A stretch of DNA of 12,525 nucleotides, taken from Phycisphaerae bacterium. GTDB taxonomy: Bacteria > Planctomycetota > Phycisphaerae > Tepidisphaerales > Tepidisphaeraceae. The position numbers were made by a program, and so were the translations under genes. The notes under the pieces are model-generated. The model saw nothing but the letters and a program-made list of their open reading frames with translations, made no database searches and was not told the origin of the DNA. The stretch covers positions 1 to 12,525 of the forward strand of contig JAUJNJ010000095.1 in assembly GCA_030448225.1 (NCBI GenBank), read 5' to 3'. Position 1 is the first letter of the stretch. Every line of letters begins with the position of its first letter. Shown piece after piece: positions 1 to 5,900 of the stretch.

Positions 1-137
1 GCCGCCGCCACGACCCCGCGCGGCCCGTCGTGCCCGACGAGCACCGGCCGCCCGCGCAGCTGCGGGAAGTCGAGCTGCTCGACCGACGCGAAGAACGCGT
101 CCATGTCGACGTGGAGGATGGCCCGCGGGTCCGACAT
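1..137 (-). CDS. dinB: DNA polymerase IV (Y-family), N-terminal part, cut by window edge
   Basis: This is the first 45 codons of a Y-family translesion DNA polymerase; the rest lies beyond the left edge. Reading leftwards from the ATG at 137, the product begins [20 protein letters not shown], the hallmark start of DinB/Pol IV. Asp11 in HVDMDAFF matches the first catalytic metal-binding aspartate (Asp8 in E. coli) and Phe16 matches the steric-gate position. It continues with LRGRPVLVG and GPRGVVAA, the usual approach to the next conserved block. Family knowledge: such enzymes bypass damaged bases with low fidelity and are often DNA-damage inducible. The other upstream ATG (148) is in a different frame, so 137 is the start. 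I saw no convincing LexA-type operator upstream. The identification is firm; only the length is unknown. Confidence 0.93.
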   Translation of the reverse strand, partial: MSDPRAILHVDMDAFFASVEQLDFPQLRGRPVLVGHDGPRGVVAA

Positions 138-307
138 CGCCGCCCCATCCTAGCCACCGGAGCCGTCCCGGGCGGCGTCCGCACGGCTGGGCCGACACCC
201 GCGAAACGTCTGCATCCCAGTTAAACGACATGCTCCGCGCTACCCATTTTATGTCATCTTTTTGCTTATCATGTTGCGATCGGCGGTTTGACCCGCGTAG
301 ATCAGAC
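138..307. other. Intergenic spacer with an AT-rich island
   Basis: No gene is visible between dinB and the first octad element. About 246-275 is strikingly AT-rich (CATTTTATGTC, CTTTTTGCTTATCAT) against the GC-rich background. It could hold the promoter of leftward dinB: on the minus strand it contains CATAAAAT, a plausible -10, but without a good -35. No operator could be assigned. Confidence 0.4.
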
Positions 308-474
308 GAACGCCAAGACGCCAAGACGCCAAGGACAGAAGAGAAATCGAACGAGTAGAAACCGCGGCGAACGCGAAGGCGCCGAAGCCGGCTCCGGTTC
401 GACCGAGACCACACGCGCCACTGCTCTAATTGACCTCTTCTTTCCTACCTTGGCGTCTTGGCGTCTTGGCGTTC
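308..474. repeat. Non-coding element bounded by inverted AAGACGCC octad arrays (copy 1)
   Basis: The left arm (308-334) is a GAACGCC start followed by AAGACGCC octads. The right arm (448-474) is its perfect 27-nt reverse complement, read as CTTGGCGT octads. About 113 bp lie between the arms, including a purine-rich stretch next to the left arm and a partly matching pyrimidine-rich stretch (CTCTTCTTTCC) next to the right arm, so the imperfect complementarity extends inward. The middle carries GCGAACGCGAAGGCGCCGAAG, another short near-repeat. The element ends about 40 bp before the methyltransferase start, and an open frame runs through it into that gene (NAKTPRRQ and LASWRLGVHS readings), which could mislead start calling. 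A second copy lies at 4771-4906. Confidence 0.85.
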
Positions 475-512
475 ACTCCTTAGGACTTTCGTCATGCACT
501 ATCTTCTCCGCC

Positions 513-1394
513 ATGACCGACGACGCGGCGAGACCTGACGACGTGCCGGTGGCGGAGACGCGGGCGATCTGGGAACGGCTCGCGCCGTGGTGGGACGCGG
601 CCGTCGGCGAGGGGAACGACTTCCAGCGACAGCTCATCATCCCCGCGACCGACCGCCTGCTCGATCCGCGGCCGGGGCAGGCGATCCTCGACGTCGCCTG
701 CGGCAACGGCAACTACGCCCGCCACCTCGCACGTCGCGGCGTCGACGTCGTCGCCTGCGACTTCGCCGCCGCGTTCGTCGACCGCGCCCGGGCCCGCGGC
801 GCCGCCGCCGCAGACGCCGCCGCAGACGCAGACGCCGCCGCGGCCGACGCCGCCGCCGATGCCGACGACGCCGTCAGCGCGCGCCCGATCGAGTACCTCG
901 TCGGCGACGCGACCGACGAGGCCGCCCTGCTCGCGCTCGGCGCCGGGCGCTTCGACGCCGCCGTGTGCAGTATGGCGATGATGGACATGCCGACGATCGA
1001 CCCGCTCCTGCGCGCGGCGCGGCGCCTGCTGAAGCCGGGCGGGCGATTCGTCTTCTCGCTGCCCCACCCGTGCTTCAACTCCAACCGCAGCCGGGTGTTC
1101 GCCGAACTGGAGAACGAGGGCGGCCGCCTGCGGCAGGTGTACGGCGTGCGGATCACCGAGTACGCCCGCGCCGGCGTCGACCGCTCGGCCGGCATCCTGA
1201 ACCAGCCCGAGCCCCACTACCTCTTCCACCGCCCGCTGAACGACGTCTTCGCCGCCTGCTTCCGCGCCGGCTTCGTCATTGACGGCTTCGAGGAGCCCAC
1301 GTACCCCGAGGGCCACGGCGCGAAAAGCGCATTCGCGTGGGCGAAGCGCCCGCAGATCCCGCCGGCAGTCGTCATTCGGTGCAGACCGACATGA
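513..1394 (+). CDS. Class I SAM-dependent methyltransferase
   Basis: A 293-residue methyltransferase that transfers a methyl group from S-adenosylmethionine to an unknown substrate. The Rossmann-type core is clear: motif I is ILDVACGNGNYA (residues 58-69, Asp60 and glycine loop), the acidic residue of motif II is in VDVVACDFA (about 80), motif III is YLVGDATD and motif IV FDAAVCSMAMMDM. LLKPGGRFVFSLPHPCF follows, and the end AFAWAKRPQIPPAVVIR is typical of ubiE/bioC-like small-molecule methyltransferases. The open frame extends back to 288, but that part only translates the octad element, so the ATG at 513 is chosen. No Shine-Dalgarno precedes it; TATCTT at 500-505 ends 7 nt upstream, so a leaderless message is possible. 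Residues about 96-120 are an Ala/Asp low-complexity insertion that the fold does not need. Confidence 0.88.
   Translation: MTDDAARPDDVPVAETRAIWERLAPWWDAAVGEGNDFQRQLIIPATDRLLDPRPGQAILDVACGNGNYARHLARRGVDVVACDFAAAFVDRARARGAAAADAAADADAAAADAAADADDAVSARPIEYLVGDATDEAALLALGAGRFDAAVCSMAMMDMPTIDPLLRAARRLLKPGGRFVFSLPHPCFNSNRSRVFAELENEGGRLRQVYGVRITEYARAGVDRSAGILNQPEPHYLFHRPLNDVFAACFRAGFVIDGFEEPTYPEGHGAKSAFAWAKRPQIPPAVVIRCRPT
799..872 (+). repeat. In-frame GCC/GAC trinucleotide tract inside the methyltransferase
   Basis: A run of GCC and GAC codons, including repeated GCCGCAGAC units, encodes an Ala/Asp stretch of about 24 residues between motif II and the YLVGDATD strand. It is a simple-sequence expansion in a surface loop and keeps the frame. 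Confidence 0.75.
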
Positions 1395-1771
1395 TGCTAC
1401 CTGCGAGAGAACTGGCCCCGCTCCCTGTAACTCAAAGGATAGAGGCGATTGCAGTTCCTCGCAGCGGCGCCCGTTCCTCTCATCCCCAGGTACCCCGAAG
1501 GATCTCCCGCAGGCGTCGCAGGGCTCGCGCGAGATCAGTGCGCCCAGGTGGACGTGCACCCGTGCGACGGTACGAAGTGGTGACAACGACGTCACAAACG
1601 AGTCACATCGCCGAGCATCGTTCTCCTAAGGCACCGCGAAAGTTCTCGGGCCGGCGAGGGGCAACTGCGATCGGCCGGTCTGATCGGCATACCCTCAGCA
1701 TGAGGACCCGCCGCGTGGCGCAGGTTTACAATGCGCTGCTGCGGCGACGAGAGACGTCGCGCGGGAAGACC
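1395..1771. other. Intergenic spacer, no recognised gene
   Basis: This 377-bp stretch separates the methyltransferase from the PH-like membrane protein. Open frames cross it on both strands, but none gives a protein that resembles a known family or starts well. TACAAT at 1727-1732 is a plausible -10 for the downstream gene, about 40 nt before its ATG, but no good -35 is seen 16-18 nt upstream. No terminator-like hairpin with a T-run was found. Confidence 0.4.
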
Positions 1772-2314
1772 ATGACCGTCAAACCCTCAGACGCGAGCCA
1801 GCCGATCCCACTGCGTCCGCCCGAGGCCCCCGCGGTGCCGATCGCGGCGGTCATGCTGCCGGTGGGGATTGCGATCGCGGTCGCGCGCGACGGCTCGGCC
1901 GGGTTCCGTGCCTTCGGCGCGACCGTGGCGATCGTGTCGGCGTGGGTGATCGCGGCGGTGCTGCGCGCCCTGTGGCGGAAGGTCGAGGCGACGCCGGACG
2001 AGCTCCGCGAGCGGCGGATGTTCGGGGGCCGCACGGTGCCGTGGGACGACGTGGCCGTCGTCCGCCACCGGCGGGTGTCGGGCCGCCACGCGTCGTGGGT
2101 CGACCTCCGGGTCGAACTCAACGACCGGTCGATTGTCCACCTCCCCCTGCGGCCTCACGAGGAAAACCGCATCCTCGCGCTCCTGCGACGGCGGCTGCCG
2201 AACGTGCTGTGGATCGACACGACGACCGGCGACGTCTCCGGCGCGCTGCCGGCCCACCAGGCGGGCGGCGGCCGCGATCGACGCGCGTGTTCGTCGCGGC
2301 GGCCGCCAGGTTGA
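1772..2314 (+). CDS. Membrane protein with two TM helices and a PH-like domain
   Basis: A 180-residue open frame of unknown specific role. After a Pro-rich start it has two membrane segments, residues 21-38 (AVPIAAVMLPVGIAIAVA) and 45-67 (FRAFGATVAIVSAWVIAAVL). A cytosolic basic region follows and then a beta-rich domain at 72-143: TPDELRERRMFGGRTVPWDDVAVVRHR, then paired strands WVDLRVEL and RSIVHLPL and a terminal helix ENRILALLRRRL. This pattern matches bacterial PH-like (bPH) domains, where a TVPWDDV-type motif is usual. The ATG at 1772 is chosen because upstream sequence in this frame has no protein character. After about residue 165 the frame loses sense (RRACSSRRPPG) and two further TM helices appear in other frames at 2315-2540, so the natural protein is probably about 250 residues with four TM helices. 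Confidence 0.6.
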   Translation: MTVKPSDASQPIPLRPPEAPAVPIAAVMLPVGIAIAVARDGSAGFRAFGATVAIVSAWVIAAVLRALWRKVEATPDELRERRMFGGRTVPWDDVAVVRHRRVSGRHASWVDLRVELNDRSIVHLPLRPHEENRILALLRRRLPNVLWIDTTTGDVSGALPAHQAGGGRDRRACSSRRPPG

Positions 2315-2547
2315 ACGCGGTCGCACACGTGGTGGTCGCGGCTGCTCGCGGTGGCCGCCGCGGTGTTCGTGCTGATCGCCGGGCTTCACGCCGCGACAGC
2401 GACTCGCGACTGCGGCCTTCGCGCTGGTCTTCGCGGCGGTCGCGTGGATCGGACGACACGAGGCCGCACGCGTCACCGCCCGGCTCCGCCGCCGCGCGAT
2501 AGAACGCCCATGGCCGCGTCCGCCGGCCGAAAGGGGTGAGCGATTGA
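2315..2547 (+). pseudogene. Displaced 3' part of the PH-like membrane protein gene
   Basis: Protein-like sequence continues past the stop at 2312-2314. The same frame gives TWWSRLLAVAAAVFVLIAGL (a membrane helix) around 2330-2390. A different frame then gives ATAAFALVFAAVAWIGRHEA (a second helix), followed by a basic tail VTARLRRRAIERPWPRPPAE up to about 2530. At least two frame changes are needed to join these to the 1772-2314 frame. Stops at 2537-2539 and 2545-2547 in two frames sit right at the probable TTG start of the next gene (2544), which is what a translationally coupled pair would look like. The damage may be true decay or base-calling indels. Confidence 0.5.
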
Positions 2548-2975
2548 GCGAACGACACCCAGGAATTCCGCCCGAGGCGGACCGGCGCGCGCAGCTTGCG
2601 TGCTCGTGCGGGTCGGGTTCTGGATGGTGGCCGGCTCGCTCGCGGCCGGGTTCGTGCTGCTCTGTACGGGGGCGGCGTTCCTGCTGTCGCCGGCGGCGAC
2701 GCGGTGGTCCGTCGTGGTCGTGCCGGCGGTCTTCGTGGCCGGCGCGGTCCTGTCGCTGACGACGGCGGCGATCGCCGCGACCTCCGCCCTCGACTGCCCC
2801 GCGTGTGGGGCCGCGGCGTGGTGAGCGGCGCGTCGGGGCGGCGCCCCCGTCCCCTGCCCGCGGTGCGGCGCGGTGGGGGCCGACGCTGGTCAGGGATGAG
2901 GCCGACGCGGTGGGTCGGGCGTTCGAGGTGGTGCCACCGAAACAGCAGAGTCGTGACGGACGCGGGAGCAAGTAG
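2544..2975 (+). pseudogene. Two-TM zinc-ribbon membrane protein, broken by frame changes and a TGA
   Basis: A small membrane protein read in pieces. It starts at a TTG (2544) as MSERHPGIPPEADRRAQLA, after AAAGGGGTGAG that could serve as ribosome binding site. It then shifts near 2590 into the frame of VGFWMVAGSLAAGFVLL and VVVVPAVFVAGAVLSLTTA, two membrane helices. Next is CPACG, an in-frame TGA at 2822-2824, and CPRCG at about 2855-2869 in the same frame: two CxxC knuckles as in a zinc ribbon. A further frame change at the G5 run near 2877 gives GPTLVRDEADAVGRAFEVVP and a natural end at TAG 2973-2975. Each piece looks like real protein, so the gene is either recently damaged or misread. No function beyond membrane anchoring and metal binding can be stated. 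Confidence 0.5.
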
Positions 2976-3054
2976 CGCGTGAGAGCGTTCGAGTGCCAGT
3001 CGTCATCGGGGATCGTCGTCGACGCTTCTAAGACCCCTCTGCGGACCACGGACA

Positions 3055-3073
3055 GCGAGCCCTTCGGGCTTGC
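3055..3073. repeat. Small perfect hairpin
   Basis: GCGAGCCC, a TTC loop and GGGCTTGC form an 8-bp stem with one G-T pair, about 80 nt after the zinc-ribbon gene. It is followed by GGCTAAAAGG, not a T-run, so it is not a classical intrinsic terminator on the plus strand. A dispersed palindromic repeat is an alternative reading. Confidence 0.45.
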
Positions 3074-3218
3074 GGCTAAAAGGGCGATTGGCGACCGCGT
3101 GGTGTCGTGACCTCGTCACGAAGGTCAGTCCTTCGGGCAGCGTGCGTGCCGGGGCCGTTTCCTCACCTCTCGCGGGTGGGACCGGCGCGTCGGAGGCGTA
3201 GTAGCCGGCCGAGTTGCG

Positions 3219-3254
3219 CCTCCCCTCCCCGTACGCTGGGGAGAGGAAGGGGAG
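3219..3254. repeat. GC-rich hairpin, CTCCCC/GGGGAG stem
   Basis: CCTCCCCTCCCC pairs with GGGGAGAGG across a GTACGCT loop: six perfect pairs next to the loop, then one mismatch and three more pairs. A second copy of the right half (AAGGGGAG) follows directly. This has the form of a dispersed palindromic element. No T-run follows. Confidence 0.5.
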
Positions 3255-3390
3255 AGGATCTTGCGGGCGGCGCTTGCGATGTCGCCGCGCCCGACTGCGC
3301 GATCGCGCTTGTTCCGCAATCGCTCGTCAAAGTACAGGAAGTGGGTGTCCACTACTGCTGAACGAACGGCGCACGACTACTGCCGCTCCA

Positions 3391-3434
3391 TCGCCTCGTC
3401 CTTCATCGCCTTGTCCTTCATCCTTCGTCCTTCA
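3391..3434. repeat. Tandem repeat of about 15 bp covering the stop of the secreted-protein gene
   Basis: Three units of TCGCCTYGTCCTTCA (3391-3405, 3406-3420, and a 14-bp third unit 3421-3434). On the minus strand it reads GATGAAGGACRAG. The last codons (MKDEG) and the stop codon of the gene at 3418-4671 are made from this repeat, so array length could shift where the protein ends. Confidence 0.65.
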
Positions 3435-4671
3435 TCGCCCCCTTCTCCACCGCTTCCACGCCGCCGGCGTCGCGGGGCGGCGTCGGCCGCGCGGCCGGCG
3501 CGTCGGCGTCCGGCGCCGGCGCGGCCTCCGCGTCCTCGGGGCCGGTGTTAGCGGCGGTGTCGGTGTCGTCGACATCCGTGGCGCCGGGCGCGGGGCGGCG
3601 GGCCTTGGCCGGGGCGCCGCGTTTGTGTTCGGCGGGGGTGAGGGTGTTGACGCTGATCGCCAGCAGCTTCCACTGCTGGGCCTCGTAGTAGTAGTCGAGG
3701 TGGAACAGCACGAACTGCGGCAGCACGCGGAAGTGGCCGCTGACGGCCATCGTCTTGTCCTTGAAGACCGGGCGGCCCTCGAACTGCGGCTCGGCGTTGG
3801 CGATGGCGCTGAGGTCGGTCTTGTTCTCGATGAACGTCGCGAACGCCTCGGTCAGCTGCTGCGGCTTGGTCTGCCACCGCATCGGCGTCGACGCGTTGGC
3901 CAGCAGCGACGCGAAGTTCTTGCGCTTGATGCCGCGGTCGAGCTCCAGCATCGTGTCGGTCACGAGCTTGTTCAGCTGCACGCCGCTCGGCGCCACCACG
4001 CCCGGCGGCACGGCCGCGCCCGCGACGGCCGGGGCGGCGGGCGCGCCCTTGAGCGTGACGGTCAGCGCGTTGAGCCGCCACCGCCCGCCGTCGGCGAGGT
4101 AGTCGAAGTCGAACAGCACGCGCATCGGGCGCGTCGGGTAGAACCCCTTGAGCTTCAGCACGTCGCCCTGCACGAGCGGGTCGGGGTCGAAGATCGGCTC
4201 GACGTGCTCGACGCCGGCAATTTTCGCCTCGTGCTCCACGAACGGCCCGAACGTCTCCAGGAGCGCGTCGGGCGACGCCTGCGCGGCGAACGCGCGCGAC
4301 ACGCCGCCGTGGAACAGCGCGAACGACTTGCGCGCCACGGCGCGGTCGAACATCAGCAGCGTCTCGGTCGCCATGCGGCGGCAGACGTCGACCGACGGCT
4401 GCTCGAACTTCCCGCCGGGCGCGCCCTCCGCCGGCGGCGCGTCGAAGATCGACGATCCGCCATCGGCGTGCATCGTCGGCGCCGTCGCGGGCGCCGTCGC
4501 GGGCCGCGTGCCGGGCGCGGCGGGCGGCCTCGGCGACGACTTCGTCCGCGCACCGGCCGTCGATGCGGGCTTCGACGCCGCGGGCGGGTCGGCGGCGAAC
4601 GCGGGCACACAGGCGAGGACCGCGGCGACCAGCACAGCGAGGCGCGCGGCAGTGAGCTTCGTCGACTTCAC
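3418..4671 (-). CDS. Secreted protein of unknown function with two tandem copies of one domain
   Basis: A 417-residue exported protein. MKSTKLTAARLAVLVAAVLA followed by CVPAFA-A is a clear signal peptide, with cleavage about residue 26; Cys21 could alternatively be lipidated. An Ala/Pro/Thr-rich linker runs to about 95. Two homologous domains follow, at 102-207 and 238-343. They share the order TxLxxxDRxxxRKxFAxL, then a WQ/AAQ-xP-L-x-x-F-x-x-F-V/I-E helix, P-x-F, a VLxLxGxF/MAVSGHF strand, a VLFDFDY/VLFHLDY strand and a WRLNAL/WKLLAI strand. The helix-then-sheet order resembles NTF2-like folds (inference). An acidic, Ala/Pro-rich tail covers 350-417. The start is the GTG at 4671, not the TTG at 4677, because GGAGGA lies 7 nt before the GTG. 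Substrate and role are unknown. Confidence 0.8.
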   Translation of the reverse strand: MKSTKLTAARLAVLVAAVLACVPAFAADPPAASKPASTAGARTKSSPRPPAAPGTRPATAPATAPTMHADGGSSIFDAPPAEGAPGGKFEQPSVDVCRRMATETLLMFDRAVARKSFALFHGGVSRAFAAQASPDALLETFGPFVEHEAKIAGVEHVEPIFDPDPLVQGDVLKLKGFYPTRPMRVLFDFDYLADGGRWRLNALTVTLKGAPAAPAVAGAAVPPGVVAPSGVQLNKLVTDTMLELDRGIKRKNFASLLANASTPMRWQTKPQQLTEAFATFIENKTDLSAIANAEPQFEGRPVFKDKTMAVSGHFRVLPQFVLFHLDYYYEAQQWKLLAISVNTLTPAEHKRGAPAKARRPAPGATDVDDTDTAANTGPEDAEAAPAPDADAPAARPTPPRDAGGVEAVEKGAMKDEG

Positions 4672-4678
4672 GGGCAAG

Positions 4679-4684
4679 TCCTCC
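4679..4684 (-). promoter_or_regulatory. Shine-Dalgarno that fixes a GTG start
   Basis: On the minus strand GGAGGA ends 7 nt before GTG 4671, an ideal distance, but only 1 nt before the alternative TTG at 4677. It therefore selects the GTG and removes two residues from the longest reading. Further upstream TACACT (4731-4736, minus) may be the -10, with only a weak -35. Confidence 0.7.
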
Positions 4685-4770
4685 GACGGCGGCGAAACGG
4701 ACGATCACGCGGCGGCGATCACGAGACCCGAGTGTAACACGCGCCGCTCTCGGACGAAGCAGGATTGGAT

Positions 4771-4906
4771 GAACGCCAAGACGCCAAGACGCCAAGTTCA
4801 GGAGGAAGAGAAGGACGGGCAAACTCCGTCGCCCCTCATCGCAATGTTGCCTCGCCCCAGCGGGTCGCTGTTCTCGTACGAACGTGGCGGCGTGGCGGCT
4901 TGGGGG
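4771..4906. repeat. Octad-array element (copy 2), overlapping the folD 3' end
   Basis: The left arm 4771-4796 is identical to the first 26 nt of copy 1 (GAACGCC then AAGACGCC octads). The right arm 4883-4906 is a diverged inverted octad array, CGTGGCGG, CGTGGCGG, CTTGGGGG, with the same 8-bp period. About 86 bp lie between the arms, starting with a purine-rich stretch (AGGAGGAAGAGAAGGA) as in copy 1. The folD stop codon (4836-4838) lies inside the element, so the last folD codons are element-derived. Confidence 0.75.
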
Positions 4907-5828
4907 TCACTGTCTCATGGCGTCGCCGTGCCAGCCGGCGTCCCTGCGCCACCGGCCCCGCGGCGGCGGCGAAGAGGAGTTCGGCGCTGCGGAGCGTGTT
5001 GCGGAGCAGCATGGCGACGGTCATCGGGCCGACGCCGCCGGGCACGGGGGTGATCCAGCCGGCGCGGTCGCGGACGCCCTCGAAGTCGACGTCGCCCACC
5101 GTGCGCTTCGTGCCGTCGGGCTGCGTGACGCGGTTGATGCCGACGTCGATCACGACCGCCCCCTCGCGCACGTGCTCGGGCTTGATCAGCCCCGGCTTGC
5201 CGACGGCCACCACCACGACGTCGGCCCGGCGCGTGTGGGCCGCGAGGTCGCGCGTGGCGATGTGGCAGAGCGTGACGGTGGCCATCTGCTCGGTCAGCAG
5301 CAGCGCGATCGGCTTACCGGCGATCTCGCTCGCGCCGACGATCACGGCCTCGGCCCCGCGCAGCGGCACGCCGGTCGACTTGATCAACTCGATCACCGCC
5401 ATCGCGGTGCAGGGGGCGATGAGCGTGTGGCCGTAGACGACGTAGCCGATGTTGGCCGGGTTCACGCCTTCGACGTCCTTCACCGGGTCGATCTGGTACT
5501 GCATCTCGGTCGCGTCGAGGTGGTCGGGCAGCGGCAGGTGGAGCATGACGCCGGTGACGGCCGCGTCGCGGTTGAGGGCGGCGATCGTCGACTTGAGTTG
5601 CCGGGCGGTGATGTCGTCGGGCAGCGTCTTGAGCTCGTAGCTGATGCCGACCGCCTCGCACGCCTGCTGCTGCCGCTGCGCGTACAGCTCGCCGGCCGGC
5701 GTCGAGCCGACGAGGATGGCCGTCAGGCTCACGCCCCGCCCGCCGAGCTTCAGCTTCGCCACGCGGTCGGCCACGTCCTGCTTCGCCCGCGCGGCCAGCG
5801 CGGCACCGTCGATGATCCTCGATGACAT
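4836..5828 (-). CDS. folD: FolD-family methylenetetrahydrofolate dehydrogenase with altered cyclohydrolase triad
   Basis: A 330-residue member of the FolD family, which normally carries out NADP-dependent 5,10-methylene-THF dehydrogenase and methenyl-THF cyclohydrolase reactions of cytosolic one-carbon metabolism. The fold is complete: LVGSTPAGELY (39-49), LHLPLP (96-101), KDVEGVNPANIG (117-128), dinucleotide motif VIVGASEIAGKP (162-173), AVGKPGLI (208-215), VIDVGINR (226-233) and PVPGGVGPMTV (261-271). Aligned to E. coli FolD, Tyr50 is kept (Tyr49), but Lys54 is Gln53, Gln98 is His97 and Asp121 is Glu120. The family knowledge that this lysine is needed for cyclohydrolase suggests that activity is lost or altered. 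Residues from about 286 form a basic tail (RRLARRR, KPPRRHVRTRT) read from the octad element; usual FolDs are about 285-295 residues. The start is the ATG at 5828, 7 nt after a perfect TATAAT and without Shine-Dalgarno. Confidence 0.93.
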   Translation of the reverse strand: MSSRIIDGAALAARAKQDVADRVAKLKLGGRGVSLTAILVGSTPAGELYAQRQQQACEAVGISYELKTLPDDITARQLKSTIAALNRDAAVTGVMLHLPLPDHLDATEMQYQIDPVKDVEGVNPANIGYVVYGHTLIAPCTAMAVIELIKSTGVPLRGAEAVIVGASEIAGKPIALLLTEQMATVTLCHIATRDLAAHTRRADVVVVAVGKPGLIKPEHVREGAVVIDVGINRVTQPDGTKRTVGDVDFEGVRDRAGWITPVPGGVGPMTVAMLLRNTLRSAELLFAAAAGPVAQGRRLARRRHETVTPKPPRRHVRTRTATRWGEATLR

Positions 5829-5835
5829 GGGCGGG

Positions 5836-5841
5836 ATTATA
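5836..5841 (-). promoter_or_regulatory. folD -10 element, probable leaderless transcript
   Basis: On the minus strand a perfect TATAAT ends 7 nt before the folD ATG (TATAAT, CCCGCCC, ATG). Transcription starting at the usual distance would begin at or within a base or two of the start codon. No purine-rich ribosome site exists in the gap. The -35 is weak (TTCCTT or GGTTCC at 16-18 bp spacing). Confidence 0.6.
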
Positions 5842-5900
5842 GGGGCGGGGGGTGGAGAAGGAACCGACGGCGGATCGGGGGCGATTCGCGGCTGAAGCGA

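Larger units (their letters stand above)
2976..3417. other. Intergenic spacer with hairpins, no recognised gene
   Basis: This 442-bp stretch lies between the convergent zinc-ribbon gene and the secreted-protein gene. It contains the two hairpins listed separately and ends in a short tandem repeat. No open frame in it resembles a protein family. The hairpins could act as bidirectional terminators between convergent genes, but neither is followed by a T-run. Confidence 0.4.

Noticed and set aside
288..512. 75-codon N-terminal extension of the methyltransferase
   Set aside because: It is only a translation of the octad element (LASWRLGVHS-like); the methyltransferase fold begins after the ATG at 513.
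492..1595. Minus-strand open frame of 367 codons
   Set aside because: Opposes the methyltransferase; its sequence is compositionally biased. A short part with CDACGRSFG outside the methyltransferase looked zinc-finger-like but has no support around it.
2822..2824. Selenocysteine at the in-frame TGA
   Set aside because: No SECIS-like hairpin was recognised after the codon and zinc ribbons do not use selenocysteine at this position; a substitution or base-calling error is simpler.
3214..4737. Long plus-strand open frame of 507 codons
   Set aside because: Antisense shadow of the secreted-protein gene, whose signal peptide, repeats and ribosome site are clear on the other strand. High GC produces long stop-free shadows.
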